A DNA stretch of 64,000 nt from Clostridium sp. TW13 (GCF_024345225.1 NZ_BROD01000001.1:1302001-1366000), one strand, 5' to 3'. Shown: positions 29,100 to 39,215, numbered from the stretch's first letter. Notes: generated by a model from the sequence alone, not told the origin. Translations and numbers: made by a program.

Positions 29100-29954
29100 A
29101 TGGAATTATGGTATACTGAAGAACATGCTAAAGATGTCAGGTTTTCTATAAAAGTTGACAAACAACTTTGTTCAGTGCAAAGTGATTTTCAAAGAATTGA
29201 TGTTTTTGATTCAAAGGAATTTGGTAGATTCTTGACTATAGACGGTTTAGTTATGATAACAGAAAAAGATGAATTTATTTATCATGACATGATAGTGCAC
29301 GTACCTATGGCAACTAATCCTAATATTAAAAAGGTACTAGTAATAGGTGCTGGTGATGGTGGTACAATAAGAGAACTATCAAGATATAGTACTATAGAAA
29401 AAATTGATATGGTAGAAATCGATAAAGTCGTAGTAGATGTATGTAAGGAATATTTACAACAAACTGCTTGTGGTTTTGATAATGAAAAGGTAAATCTATA
29501 TTTTGAAGATGGTCTTAAGTTTGTTAAAACAAAAGAAAATGAATATGATTTAATTATAGTAGATTCAACAGATCCTATTGGACCTGGAGAAGGATTATTT
29601 ACATCAGATTTTTATAGCAACTGCTACAGAGCACTTAATGAAAATGGAATACTTGTAAATCAACATGAATCTCCATACTATTCAGAATATGCAAAAGCTA
29701 TGAAACGTGCTCATAAGAGAATAGAAGAGTTCTTCCCAATATGTAAGGTTTATCAAGTTCATATACCTACTTATGCTTCTGGACATTGGTTATTTGGATT
29801 TGCTTCAAAGAAGTTTGATCCGATATCAGATTTAAATGAAGAAGCTTGGAATAACTTAAAAATAAAAACTAAGTATTATAATACTGATATTCACAAGGGA
29901 AGCTTTGCTTTACCTAATTACGTAAAAGATCTTTTAGCTGAAGCTGAAAAGTAA
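29100..29954 (+). CDS. speE: Spermidine synthase
   Basis: About 284 aa, Rossmann-like aminopropyltransferase. Marks include the LTIDGLVMITEKDEF segment, the nucleotide loop VIGAGDGGTIRELSRY, and the catalytic Asp region IIVDSTDPIGPGEGLF. It joins decarboxylated S-adenosylmethionine to putrescine. It starts only one base after the decarboxylase stop, with GGAGG inside that gene's end. With speD and the decarboxylase it forms a spermidine-making operon. Confidence 0.95.
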   Translation: MELWYTEEHAKDVRFSIKVDKQLCSVQSDFQRIDVFDSKEFGRFLTIDGLVMITEKDEFIYHDMIVHVPMATNPNIKKVLVIGAGDGGTIRELSRYSTIEKIDMVEIDKVVVDVCKEYLQQTACGFDNEKVNLYFEDGLKFVKTKENEYDLIIVDSTDPIGPGEGLFTSDFYSNCYRALNENGILVNQHESPYYSEYAKAMKRAHKRIEEFFPICKVYQVHIPTYASGHWLFGFASKKFDPISDLNEEAWNNLKIKTKYYNTDIHKGSFALPNYVKDLLAEAEK

Positions 29955-29988
29955 TTAAGGAAAATATAATTATTTCATAAAGAATTGT

Positions 29989-30017
29989 ATAGGGTATGTC
30001 CGGTGGACATACCCTAT
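29989..30017. terminator. Bidirectional terminator, speE / corA
   Basis: A 13-bp perfect stem ATAGGGTATGTCC / GGACATACCCTAT, 3-nt loop, then TATTATTTT. It separates convergent genes. Confidence 0.88.
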
Positions 30018-30055
30018 TATTTTAAGCGTACTTATAATAGGCACGTATTAGTATA

Positions 30056-30973
30056 TTAAAACCATTTCTTCTTCCTAAACAAGAAAATACAAATTACTAT
30101 TATAGATATACTTAGAGTAATCACTATAGGATAACCATACTTCCAACCATATTCAGGCATTTGAAAGTTCATCCCATACCAACCCACAATAAGGGTTAAA
30201 GGAAAGAATATAGTAGTAATAAGAGTGAAGATTTTCATAAGATTATTTTGATTTATATCTACCTGAGCTTGATAAGCTTCTCTAACTTGAGTTACATAAT
30301 CTCTTAAATTTATTACACTATTAAAAAGTCTGTTCATTCTATGAGTAAACATTTTAAAATATTTAAGTTGTTTTTCAGAAATCAATTCATTTTCATTTTC
30401 TTCTATGGATTCACCTATAGCTATTAATTGTTCATAATAACGTTTTAAGCTTAGAAGTCTTCTACGTAATGTAATAATCTCATTGATATAGTTATCATAA
30501 TTTGATGAGGTTATAAGCTTCTCTTCAAGATTTGAAATATGCTGCTCTAGTTTTTCAAGCATAAGTGAATCTTCAGAAGTTAATTTTTCAAGGAATGCAT
30601 ATAGTACCTTCTCTAAAGTTATTATATTAGTGTCACTAGATTTAAAATCTGAAGATATTTTTTTGAGAATATTGTTGTTGTTGCTTATAAATATCAATAA
30701 ATTTGAACTAAAATAAATAAATATTTTAGTTTGTTTGTCTTTTGAATCCTTTGAAGTTGGCAATATTAATTTAATGAAGTCAAATCCTAAATGACTTTCA
30801 AATTTAGATGTACCATTTTTATGGCATTCAGTAATAATTTTTTCATCTAAATTTAATTTTGAATATACTAAATCAAAATCTTCTATGGTAAATAATCCAA
30901 GATATAATTCATTATCATTTATACAAATATTGTCTGGTGATTGAACACTAGCTTTATTTATTAAATTAATCAT
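30056..30973 (-). CDS. corA: CorA-family divalent cation channel
   Basis: A 305-aa protein: a large helical cytoplasmic domain and two C-terminal membrane helices. The selectivity motif YGMNF ends the first helix, followed by MPEYGWKYG. It imports magnesium or related divalent ions as a pentamer. Only a weak ribosome binding site is seen before the ATG. Confidence 0.92.
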   Translation of the reverse strand: MINLINKASVQSPDNICINDNELYLGLFTIEDFDLVYSKLNLDEKIITECHKNGTSKFESHLGFDFIKLILPTSKDSKDKQTKIFIYFSSNLLIFISNNNNILKKISSDFKSSDTNIITLEKVLYAFLEKLTSEDSLMLEKLEQHISNLEEKLITSSNYDNYINEIITLRRRLLSLKRYYEQLIAIGESIEENENELISEKQLKYFKMFTHRMNRLFNSVINLRDYVTQVREAYQAQVDINQNNLMKIFTLITTIFFPLTLIVGWYGMNFQMPEYGWKYGYPIVITLSISIIVICIFLFRKKKWF

Positions 30974-31084
30974 TTCATCACTGCTTTCTTAATTATTTTG
31001 TTTGTACAAGATACCATATAAATATATTAATAAAACAAGCATATAAAGTCAAATAATAGGAAATAGCAATATAATATGACTCTA

Positions 31085-31140
31085 TTGACAAAGCAGGCTA
31101 ATTGTTATATGTTATTATTAATAATAATTATTACCTAAGG
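31085..31140 (+). promoter_or_regulatory. Promoter with AT palindrome before the Hrb-type gene
   Basis: TTGACA (31085-31090), 17 bases, then TATGTT (31108-31113). A perfect 16-bp palindrome TTATTATTAATAATAA (31112-31127) overlaps the -10 side. PerR/Fur-type operators are AT-rich inverted repeats of this kind, and PerR controls oxygen-defence genes in clostridia, so this is a plausible operator. AT-rich palindromes also occur by chance. Confidence 0.5.
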
Positions 31141-31151
31141 AGGGTTATTCA

Positions 31152-31802
31152 ATGGATGAATCAGCATTATTTGCGCTAAGTTATGGCATGTTTATATTGA
31201 GTACTGAAGCTGATGGAATAAAAAATGCTTGTATAGTAAACACTGTAGCTCAAGTAACACAAGATCCAATAAGAGTTAGTTTAACAATACTGAAGAAGAA
31301 CTACACAACCGAATTAATAAGTAAATCAAATAAATTCTCAGTATCAGTTTTGAGTAAAAAAGCTTCCCTAGATACCGTTGCTCACTTTGGATATAGTAGT
31401 GGGAGGAATAAGGATAAATTTGAAGGAATAGATTATAAAATAGATGGGATTAACAATCCAATAGTAGAGAATGACTGTATAGCTACGATGTCATGTAAGG
31501 TAGTACAAACTATAGATTTAGGAACTCATCTATTGTTTATTGCAGATGTTGTTGAGGCTAATAAGTTATCAAAAGATGAACCTATGACTTATAGTTATTA
31601 TAGAGATTTAAAAGCAGGAAAAGTATCAAATCAATCTAAAACTGAAGAAAATAAAGAATTAGAAAAAGAAGAAAAGCCTTTATATGAATGTGTAGTTTGC
31701 CATTATATTTATGATGGGGATATTCCTTTTGAGGATTTGCCAGATGATTATTTATGTCCTATTTGTCACAAACCTAAATCAGCTTTTAAGAGAATAAATT
31801 AA
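31152..31802 (+). CDS. Flavin reductase-rubredoxin fusion (Hrb type)
   Basis: A 216-aa fusion. Residues 1-160 are a flavin-reductase-like FMN domain (ILSTEADGIKNACIVNTVAQ at the start); residues 175-216 are a rubredoxin with the iron site CVVCHYIYDGD and CPICHKPKSAF. Such high-molecular-weight rubredoxins pass electrons from NAD(P)H to flavodiiron proteins that remove oxygen or nitric oxide. No flavodiiron gene is adjacent. AAGGAGGG precedes the ATG. Confidence 0.9.
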   Translation: MDESALFALSYGMFILSTEADGIKNACIVNTVAQVTQDPIRVSLTILKKNYTTELISKSNKFSVSVLSKKASLDTVAHFGYSSGRNKDKFEGIDYKIDGINNPIVENDCIATMSCKVVQTIDLGTHLLFIADVVEANKLSKDEPMTYSYYRDLKAGKVSNQSKTEENKELEKEEKPLYECVVCHYIYDGDIPFEDLPDDYLCPICHKPKSAFKRIN

Positions 31803-31826
31803 TATATATCGATATATCATAAATCA

Positions 31827-31866
31827 AAAACCACCATATAAAGCTTATGCTTTATATGGTGGTTTT
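31827..31866. terminator. Bidirectional terminator, Hrb-type gene / dapF
   Basis: An 18-bp perfect stem AAAACCACCATATAAAGC and its complement with a 4-nt loop, A's before and T's after. It serves both convergent genes. Confidence 0.92.
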
Positions 31867-31879
31867 CTTGTAATTACTT

Positions 31880-32845
31880 CTATTTAGTTAGTTCTCGAGT
31901 ATAAGACAGAAATTCATCATAAACTGAAATTTCTTCATCGTAGAATTTTTTTGATATAGTGTTTTCTAAGGCAAAGTTATCATCTATTTCAATTTCTGCA
32001 TCAAAGACATAAGAAGCATTTCCAATAAATTTATTTTCGTAAGTATCACCAGATTTAGTTACGTTTATTTTTATCATTCCGCCATCATTGTACACAGTAA
32101 CATCTTTTCCATAACATTCAGGGTGTTCAAGACAAAATGTTATGGTAGAAGCAGTCATTCCTGTACCACAGGATTTAGTGATTCCGCAACCTCTCTCATA
32201 AGTTCTTACATAAATACTGTTTTCATCAATCTCTTTTACAAAGTTAAAGTTTACACCTTGAGGAAATACTGATTTTAAGTTATTTGCTTTTTCTCCAAGA
32301 GGTTGAATTAAAGTATTATCTAATTCAGGTACAAAAGTTACAATATGAGGATTAGTCATACTTACTGCAGTAACTTTTAAATTAGAATCCAATTCATCTA
32401 TGGTCTCAAATAAGCATTGTTCTTTATCAAATATCATAGGAAGAGAATCAACGTTAAAATTAACAGTGTTTAACCATATTTGTACAGTATAAATATCTTT
32501 ATAAAGGCTAGGAGCCTTGACTACTTTGTAGTGAGCTGTAAGTGTTTCTATGTCAAGTTCTGTTTTATCTAAAAGCTCAAGAGCATATCTACCAATACAT
32601 CTAAGGCCGTTTCCACACATTTGTGCTTCAGAACCATCAGAATTAAATATTCTCATTTTTGCATCACAAGTAGTGCTAGATTGTAAAAATAAAATTCCAT
32701 CAGCTCCAATGCTATTTTGTCTATCACAAAGGTTCTTTGCAAGTGTAGCTCTATCTTTATCAGTAAAAGAGTACTTATTTGATATTTCGTCAATTAAAAT
32801 GAAGTCATTGGCTGTTCCGTGACATTTTCTTATAAGTATGTTCAT
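31880..32845 (-). CDS. dapF: Diaminopimelate epimerase
   Basis: A 321-aa enzyme that converts LL- to meso-diaminopimelate for lysine and peptidoglycan. Both catalytic Cys motifs are present: QMCGNGLRCIGRYA and GITKSCGTGMTAS. It is about 40 residues longer than the usual 275 because of a C-terminal acidic tail after the second lobe. GGGGTGAAAAT precedes the ATG. Confidence 0.95.
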   Translation of the reverse strand: MNILIRKCHGTANDFILIDEISNKYSFTDKDRATLAKNLCDRQNSIGADGILFLQSSTTCDAKMRIFNSDGSEAQMCGNGLRCIGRYALELLDKTELDIETLTAHYKVVKAPSLYKDIYTVQIWLNTVNFNVDSLPMIFDKEQCLFETIDELDSNLKVTAVSMTNPHIVTFVPELDNTLIQPLGEKANNLKSVFPQGVNFNFVKEIDENSIYVRTYERGCGITKSCGTGMTASTITFCLEHPECYGKDVTVYNDGGMIKINVTKSGDTYENKFIGNASYVFDAEIEIDDNFALENTISKKFYDEEISVYDEFLSYTRELTK

Positions 32846-33098
32846 ATTTTCACCCCAATTATAATAATATAGGGTTATTATATCATGTAATAATAAAAAT
32901 TAGTATTATTGATGTTTTATTTATTTGTCGTCTTCAGAAAATAATTATTTATGAATAATTTAACACATAAATTAGTATATATAATATGAAAGATAACTTT
33001 GATATGTTTTGAAAATTCAGAATATTCTTTACAAAACATAAGGTTACATAATATAATTAAAGTATATTATGCAGGTATAATATTTGGAGGCTGATTTT

Positions 33099-33548
33099 AT
33101 GGAAAAAGTACAAAAAAGTTTAGTTCTAATCAAACCTGATGCAGTGGAACGAAAACTAGTTGGGAAAATTATAAGTATGTACGAGGAGCATGGCTTAAAT
33201 ATAGCAGCAATGAAGCTTGTAAAATTGGATAAGACTTTTGCTGAAATACATTATAAAGAGCATAAAGGAAAGTCTTTTTTTAATGATTTAATTAAGACTA
33301 TAACAAGAAGCGAAATTGTGGCTATAGTACTACAAGGAGAAAATGCTATAGAAAAAATAAGGCGTATTAATGGCAATACGAATCCTGAAAAAGCAGAAGA
33401 GGGTACTATAAGGAAAATGTATGCTTTAAATAATACAGAGAATTCAGTACATGCTTCTGACTGTGAAGAAAGTGCAGAAAGAGAAATAAAACTATGGTTT
33501 CCAGAACTTGTGGCTAAAGAGGAATGGTTCAGTGCCAGAAATATGTAA
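33099..33548 (+). CDS. ndk: Nucleoside diphosphate kinase
   Basis: About 149 aa. The phospho-His is in NSVHASDCEESAEREI, and the N-terminus has SLVLIKPDAVERKLVG. It balances nucleoside triphosphates using ATP. Start ATG 33099 was chosen because GGAGG lies nine bases upstream; the earlier in-frame start has none. Monocistronic. Confidence 0.95.
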   Translation: MEKVQKSLVLIKPDAVERKLVGKIISMYEEHGLNIAAMKLVKLDKTFAEIHYKEHKGKSFFNDLIKTITRSEIVAIVLQGENAIEKIRRINGNTNPEKAEEGTIRKMYALNNTENSVHASDCEESAEREIKLWFPELVAKEEWFSARNM

Positions 33549-33564
33549 AAAATTATAACAATCA

Positions 33565-33592
33565 AGCGCTGGATTTTAGAAATTCCAGCGCT
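33565..33592. terminator. Bidirectional terminator, ndk / potD
   Basis: Perfect stem AGCGCTGGA / TCCAGCGCT with a 10-nt loop, between two convergent genes. Confidence 0.82.
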
Positions 33593-33604
33593 ATTTATAA
33601 CAGT

Positions 33605-34654
33605 TTATTTTGATTTTACTTGGAACCATGCATCGTCATACTTTGAGATATTTTCTCCTAAATCTTTAAAGATTTCGCATTTATCAAGTAAAGACTTTTC
33701 AGGATATAATAACTTATTTGACTTAATAGAAGGATCTAAGAGTTCGAAAGCAGCTTTATTTGGAGTAGAGTATCCAACATATTCAGCATTTTGTTTAGCA
33801 ACTTCTGGATCTAACATAAAGTCTATAAATTGTTCCGCAGCACTTTTGTTTTTTGCATTTTTAGGAATTACCATAGCATCAAACCATTTATTTGTGCCTT
33901 CTTTAGGAATGGCATATGCTAAGTCTTCATTATTTTGTTTTACTGTTAGGTAATCTCCAGAATACATTACAGCTAGAGAAGCTTCTTCTCTAGACATTAA
34001 TTCTTTTACTTCATCTCCCACATAGGCTTTTACTAAAGATCTTTGCTTTAGTAGTTCATCTCTAGCAGCATTTATTTGGTCTTGATTCACTGTATTTAAA
34101 GAATAACCTAATTTTTTTAAAGCTACCCCCATTGAATCTCTTACAGCATCAAGCATTAATATTTTACCTTTATACTTTGGATTCCATAGTATAGACCAAC
34201 TATCTACCGGATCTGAAACTACCTTTTTATTATACATGATACCATAGGTACCCCAAAAATATGGTACAGAATATTCATTTTTAGGGTCATAGGATAAGTT
34301 TTTAAAATTATCATCTATGTTTTGATAGTTTGGAATATTATCAAAGTCAATTTTGTCTAGAAGGTTTTCTTTTTTCATTTTTTCAATCATATAATCTGAC
34401 GGAATTATCAAATCATAGCCTGAATCACCTTTTTTGACTTTTTGATACATCATTTCATTTGTTTCAAATATATCCATGGAAACTTCTATGCCAGTTTCAT
34501 CTTCAAATTGTGATAAAAGATCCTCATCAATGTAATCTCCAGCATTAAATAAATGAAGAACTGTTCTATTAGAATCTATTGCACAACCAGCAAAAGATGA
34601 AGATATTAGTATTGGAATAAAGAATAATATGGCAAGTCTCTTAAATTTCTTCAA
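33605..34654 (-). CDS. potD: Spermidine/putrescine-binding lipoprotein
   Basis: A 349-aa extracytoplasmic binding protein. The signal peptide ends at the lipobox SSFAGC. Typical PotD segments are VLHLFNAGDYIDEDLLSQF, DLIIPSDYMIEKM and VPYFWGTYGIMYN. It starts with TTG, AGGAGGAGG upstream, and overlaps the end of potC by 14 bases. Last gene of the pot operon. Confidence 0.93.
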   Translation of the reverse strand: MKKFKRLAILFFIPILISSSFAGCAIDSNRTVLHLFNAGDYIDEDLLSQFEDETGIEVSMDIFETNEMMYQKVKKGDSGYDLIIPSDYMIEKMKKENLLDKIDFDNIPNYQNIDDNFKNLSYDPKNEYSVPYFWGTYGIMYNKKVVSDPVDSWSILWNPKYKGKILMLDAVRDSMGVALKKLGYSLNTVNQDQINAARDELLKQRSLVKAYVGDEVKELMSREEASLAVMYSGDYLTVKQNNEDLAYAIPKEGTNKWFDAMVIPKNAKNKSAAEQFIDFMLDPEVAKQNAEYVGYSTPNKAAFELLDPSIKSNKLLYPEKSLLDKCEIFKDLGENISKYDDAWFQVKSK

Positions 34655-35432
34655 ATTTTTTGCCTCCTCCTTTTGAGTCTTTTCTATTGATTATTAATAG
34701 TAGGAATAAAACAACTAAAAACATCAGTGTAGACAATGCATTAATTTCAGGCTTTATACCTCTTTTAGCCATAGAATAAACTTCTATAGAAAGATTTGTT
34801 ACACCAGGTCCAGCGGTGAAGAAACTTATTACAAAATCATCTATGGACATAGTAAATGCCATTAAAAATCCTGAAGCTATACCAGGTTTAATTAAAGGTA
34901 ATATAACTTTTCTTAGTGTATAACGTGGAGTAGCACCAAGGTCTAAAGCTGCATCCTCTAAGTTAGTTGGAAGTTGCTTTAACTTTGGTAATACAGATAG
35001 AATTACGTAGGGGATACCAAAGGTAATATGAGCTAATAACATCGAAAGTAATCCAAGTTTAATGCTTAAGAATGTAAATAAACTCATTAATGCAATACCA
35101 GTAACAATATCAGGATTCAATACAGGTAGATTAGTTATATTTAAAGTTAATTTCTTTTTGAAGCCTTTTAACTTATATATGGCTATGGAGCTAATAGTTC
35201 CAACTATTGTCGATATAACAGCAGAAGAGATTGCGATAAGTACTGTATAATAAAGAGCTCTTAAAATTCTTCTATTGTGAAACAATTGGAGATACCATTT
35301 AAAGGTGAAACCTTTCCAAACACCCATCGTTCTTGAATTATTAAAGGAAAATATAATTAATGCTATTATGGGTGCGTATAAAAATAGGAAAATAATAAAA
35401 GTATAAAGTTTTACTCCAGCTTTTTTTAGCAT
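34641..35432 (-). CDS. potC: Spermidine/putrescine ABC transporter permease
   Basis: A 263-aa permease with six membrane helices and the coupling loop EDAALDLGATPRYTLRKVILP. The downstream gene overlaps its end and the potB stop overlaps its start, so the operon is tightly coupled. Confidence 0.92.
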   Translation of the reverse strand: MLKKAGVKLYTFIIFLFLYAPIIALIIFSFNNSRTMGVWKGFTFKWYLQLFHNRRILRALYYTVLIAISSAVISTIVGTISSIAIYKLKGFKKKLTLNITNLPVLNPDIVTGIALMSLFTFLSIKLGLLSMLLAHITFGIPYVILSVLPKLKQLPTNLEDAALDLGATPRYTLRKVILPLIKPGIASGFLMAFTMSIDDFVISFFTAGPGVTNLSIEVYSMAKRGIKPEINALSTLMFLVVLFLLLIINRKDSKGGGKKFEEI

Positions 35433-36256
35433 TAAATCACACCATCCTTTTCTGTTTTTTCATATTTAGACATTATAGCCATAGATAAAAGTATAAGAAT
35501 CATCATAACTATTGATATAGAAGAACCAAAGTTCCAGTTTCCGGCTGTAGTAAATTGTTCTTCAATTAAGTTACCTAATAACATATATTGTCCACCACCA
35601 AGTAATCTTGATATAACGAAGGTTGAAACTGCAGGCATAAATACCATAGTTATTCCAGACATTACTCCAGGCAAACTTAGAGGAAAAGTTACTTTCCAAA
35701 AAACTTTTAATTTATTTGCTCCTAAATCTTGAGCAGCATTTATTAAATCCATATCAGTATTAATTAAAATTGTATAAATAGGCAATACCATAAAAGGTAG
35801 AAAGTTATAAATCATACCTAGCATTACAGCAGTATCTGTATATAGCAAACTTCCAACATGAATACCAACTAGAGCAAACAATTTATCTATTATACCATTT
35901 TTGCCTAGAATAGACATCCAAGAGTAAGTTCTTAGCAAGAAATTCATCCACATAGGTAAAATAAATAGCAAAATTAGAATTCCTCTTTTCTTTACATTCA
36001 TTCTAGCAATTATGTAGGCTATAGGGTAACCTAAGATTAAGCATACAATTGTAGAAGAAAACGCCAAATACAAGGAACGCCCAAACACCTTTAAATATAG
36101 AGGATCAAGTAAATTTTTATAATTATCTAGCGTAAAGACAAAATTACCATTAACTTTTTTTGTGAAACTATAATACAAAACTATAAACAAAGGAAAAATA
36201 ATAAAAATAATACTCCATACTAAATATGGATAAGCAGATAGGTTCTTCTTTTTCAT
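35432..36256 (-). CDS. potB: Spermidine/putrescine ABC transporter permease
   Basis: A 274-aa permease with six membrane helices; the coupling loop is INAAQDLGANKLKVFWKVTFP. AGGAGA precedes the ATG. It sits between potA (2-base gap) and potC (1-base overlap). Confidence 0.92.
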   Translation of the reverse strand: MKKKNLSAYPYLVWSIIFIIFPLFIVLYYSFTKKVNGNFVFTLDNYKNLLDPLYLKVFGRSLYLAFSSTIVCLILGYPIAYIIARMNVKKRGILILLFILPMWMNFLLRTYSWMSILGKNGIIDKLFALVGIHVGSLLYTDTAVMLGMIYNFLPFMVLPIYTILINTDMDLINAAQDLGANKLKVFWKVTFPLSLPGVMSGITMVFMPAVSTFVISRLLGGGQYMLLGNLIEEQFTTAGNWNFGSSISIVMMILILLSMAIMSKYEKTEKDGVI

Positions 36257-36258
36257 AT

Positions 36259-37308
36259 TTATTCTCCTACTTTTCTCATTATATGAATGTCTTCTGGGTA
36301 AATGTCCATACCTATAATTGAATCAACATCTGCATATTTTGTATTATGTAAAATCCATTTATTATTAGTTCCTAATTCTTCAAGTTCTATTTCATAGTGA
36401 ACACCTTTAAAAACTACAGATTTAACCTTTCCTTTAAGCATACCTTTGTCTTCTGAAACCATCTTAATATCTTCAGGTCTTACAACTACCTCAATATTCT
36501 CGTTAGGTAAAAATCCTTTATCTACACATTCAAAATCTCTGTTAGAGAAGTTCACTTTGTAGTCTTCTAACATAATTCCGTTAAGAATATTACTTTCTCC
36601 AATAAAATCAGCTACAAATGCGTTGGCAGGTTCATTATATATATCTTCTGGGGTGCCCATTTGTTGAATCTTACCCTTATTCATTACAACTATAGTATCA
36701 GACATAGTAAGAGCTTCTTCTTGATCGTGTGTTACAAAAATAAAAGTAATACCAAGTTTCTTTTGAATATTTTTCAGTTCTAATTGCATCTCTTTTCTAA
36801 GTTTAAGGTCAAGTGCACCTAGTGGCTCATCTAGTAAAAGGACCTTTGGTTCGTTTACTAGTGCTCTAGCAATGGCTACTCTTTGTTGCTGACCGCCACT
36901 TAAAGAATGAATAGATCTTTTTTCAAAATTCTCAAGAGCTACAAGTTTAAGCATTTCTTTTACTTTAGAATCAATTGTGCTTTTTGGAAGCTTCTTTATT
37001 TTAAGACCAAAGGCTACGTTTTCATATACATTCATATGAGGAAATAGGGCGTATTTTTGGAATACAGTATTAATTTGACGTAAATATGGTGGTACATAAG
37101 AAATATCTTTATCATCAAAAAGAACTTGTCCTTCATCTGTTGTTTCAAAACCGCCAATTATTTTAAGGGTTGTAGTTTTACCACATCCGCTTGGTCCAAG
37201 CAATGTTAAGAATTCATTTCTTTTAATTGATAGATTGATGTTATCCAAAACTGTGTTATCGTGATAAGATTTTTTTATATTTTTTAATTCAATGATATTT
37301 TCACTCAA
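36259..37308 (-). CDS. potA: Spermidine/putrescine ABC transporter ATPase
   Basis: About 349 aa. ABC domain with Walker [10 protein letters not shown], signature LSGGQQQR and Walker [12 protein letters not shown], then a TOBE domain (about residues 270-345) as in PotA. I place the start at TTG 37308 because GAGGTG lies six bases upstream; the in-frame GTG at 37317 is inside that site. Second gene of the operon after its regulator. Confidence 0.92.
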   Translation of the reverse strand: MSENIIELKNIKKSYHDNTVLDNINLSIKRNEFLTLLGPSGCGKTTTLKIIGGFETTDEGQVLFDDKDISYVPPYLRQINTVFQKYALFPHMNVYENVAFGLKIKKLPKSTIDSKVKEMLKLVALENFEKRSIHSLSGGQQQRVAIARALVNEPKVLLLDEPLGALDLKLRKEMQLELKNIQKKLGITFIFVTHDQEEALTMSDTIVVMNKGKIQQMGTPEDIYNEPANAFVADFIGESNILNGIMLEDYKVNFSNRDFECVDKGFLPNENIEVVVRPEDIKMVSEDKGMLKGKVKSVVFKGVHYEIELEELGTNNKWILHNTKYADVDSIIGMDIYPEDIHIMRKVGE

Positions 37309-37330
37309 AGTAAACACCTCGCTTTTAGTA

Positions 37331-37870
37331 TTAGAATGAAGGTGGGGTAGTGATCCAAATTACTTCAGCATCTGCCTTACCTTCATTTGATATATAATGA
37401 TTAGCTTTTGGTTCAAAGTAAAAGCTTTCCCCTTTTTTAACTTTTAATTTTCTTTCTCCTAGATGTAGAAATATTGTACCAGAAAGTACATAACCAAACT
37501 CCTCTCCAGTGTGTGGTTCTTCATTTATGTATTGTCCACCAGATTCAAGTTTAACTATAATAGGCTCCATATGATTTTTTTGAGCATTTGGAACTAACCA
37601 TCTTAGATTAAATTTCATTTCCTCATTATATGTTTCAAACATATCTTCTTTTGAGAAAGTGATTTTTTCATTTTCATCTTCTTTAAAAAAGTTGGTTAGA
37701 TTTGTGCCAAGAGTCTCTAATATATCCATCAGTGTAGCTATAGAAGGAGAGGTTAAGTCATTTTCTACTTGAGATATAAATCCTTTAGATAGTTCACATC
37801 TATTAGCTAATTCTTCTTGAGTTAGTTGCTTTTCAATTCTTAGCCGTTTAATCTTTTCTCCTATTTGCAC
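37331..37870 (-). CDS. XRE-cupin transcriptional regulator of the pot operon
   Basis: A 179-aa regulator: an N-terminal helix-turn-helix (about 5-60; [20 protein letters not shown]) and a C-terminal cupin (about 105-179; [21 protein letters not shown]). This PuuR-like plan senses polyamines or related ligands. It is the first gene of the pot operon, 13-22 bases before potA, so it likely autoregulates polyamine import. Confidence 0.88.
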   Translation of the reverse strand: MQIGEKIKRLRIEKQLTQEELANRCELSKGFISQVENDLTSPSIATLMDILETLGTNLTNFFKEDENEKITFSKEDMFETYNEEMKFNLRWLVPNAQKNHMEPIIVKLESGGQYINEEPHTGEEFGYVLSGTIFLHLGERKLKVKKGESFYFEPKANHYISNEGKADAEVIWITTPPSF

Positions 37871-38153
37871 CGTTACATCTCCTATTTAAATTTACTGCAA
37901 AAGAAATTAACCATTATTTCAGCATATGACTTGTAATTGATTACTAGAATAAAAATTAATAACTTTTACTAAACATAAAGTTTATGATTACTAAACAAAA
38001 GATATTATATAGAGATTTTAACAATAAATCAATATTTATTATAAAAAAATGTTTTATAACCAATTAGGATTAGTGTTTTACAAAAATATACTATGTATTC
38101 GTAGGTAAATAGTCTATAATATATGGTGTATAAAGAACAATAGGTGATAGACG

Positions 38154-39188
38154 ATGGAAAAAGTATTTAGAAGAAATGGTAAAAAAATATATATTAAATC
38201 TCCCCAATATGAAGAGGTTGTGTTTGTAAGAAGTTTATGGAGTGATACTGATTCAATGCAGGAATTTGGTGGTACGTTCTATTTAACTGATGATAAGTGG
38301 AAATTATTTTACAAGAAGATGGTATCTCCAACTGACGGAAGAAACTGCTATACATTGGTATATAATTATGATAATCAGCCTATTGGAGAGGCAAGTTTCC
38401 ATGCTTATGATCCTTCTACTCAAATGGCAAAACTTAATATAAAAATAAAAAAAGAATATAGATCTGCAGAAGTTGTGGAAGAAGCTATTAAACTTATTTT
38501 AGAAGTCTACTTTTATGAATTTGGCGGAACTGTAATGATTGAAAAATGCCAAGAGGGATATTATCAGGATTCAATGATTAATTTAGGTTTCCAAGTTATA
38601 GATAAAGCGCGAGAGATTCATACGTTAAAAATAACTGAACAAGAATTTGGAAGGATAAAGAGAAGTTGCTGCATGAAGGTAGGGGTGCTTCTATTTGATG
38701 AGTTTGATATATTATCATTAGGAAATATGGTAGGATATTTTGAAAATGAAGATGGGTTAGACATTGAGTATTTATCAATAGATAAGGATTTTGTTCAGAG
38801 TAGGGGAGTTATCAATGTAAATACTAAAATATATATGGGTGAGTGTTATGATTTATTACTTATTCCAAGTAGTTTAAAAATTTTGAATTATCTATGCTCA
38901 CAAGAGGAATTAAATAGTATATTGAAACTTTACAATAGTTGTAATTTAGTTATTACCTGCAGCATTAGTAACATACTTTCAGTAGAGATTTTTAAAGATA
39001 AGAGTATTAAAGTCCCTATGGAGAACAAATTGTATGCTATGATAAAGGATCCTTATTGTAATATAATCTTAGTAGAAGATAATATGGTTCAATTAGACAA
39101 ACTAATAATGATAAATTCTTTTAAAACTAATAATGAAGTAATGCTGAAAATAAAGAATGATATTTTACAGTGTGTAAATAAAAAATAA
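38154..39188 (+). CDS. GNAT acetyltransferase-DJ-1/PfpI fusion
   Basis: A 344-aa two-domain protein. Residues 1-160 look like a GNAT acyltransferase (QPIGEASFHAYDPSTQMAKL, then a helix and NLGFQVIDKAREIHTL). From about residue 168 a DJ-1/PfpI-like domain begins (MKVGVLLFDEFDILSLGNM) with a candidate nucleophile Cys in LVITCSISN. DJ-1-type domains often sense or hydrolyse; no function can be assigned. It is divergent from the pot operon. An ATG with a weak ribosome site (AATAGGTGAT) is used. Confidence 0.7.
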   Translation: MEKVFRRNGKKIYIKSPQYEEVVFVRSLWSDTDSMQEFGGTFYLTDDKWKLFYKKMVSPTDGRNCYTLVYNYDNQPIGEASFHAYDPSTQMAKLNIKIKKEYRSAEVVEEAIKLILEVYFYEFGGTVMIEKCQEGYYQDSMINLGFQVIDKAREIHTLKITEQEFGRIKRSCCMKVGVLLFDEFDILSLGNMVGYFENEDGLDIEYLSIDKDFVQSRGVINVNTKIYMGECYDLLLIPSSLKILNYLCSQEELNSILKLYNSCNLVITCSISNILSVEIFKDKSIKVPMENKLYAMIKDPYCNIILVEDNMVQLDKLIMINSFKTNNEVMLKIKNDILQCVNKK

Positions 39189-39215
39189 GGTTGTCCTATA
39201 AAAGGACAACCTTAT
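39183..39215. terminator. Bidirectional terminator after the GNAT-DJ-1 gene
   Basis: A 14-bp stem AATAAGGTTGTCCT / AGGACAACCTTATT with a 5-nt loop, A's before and a long T run after. It overlaps the ends of both convergent genes. Confidence 0.9.
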
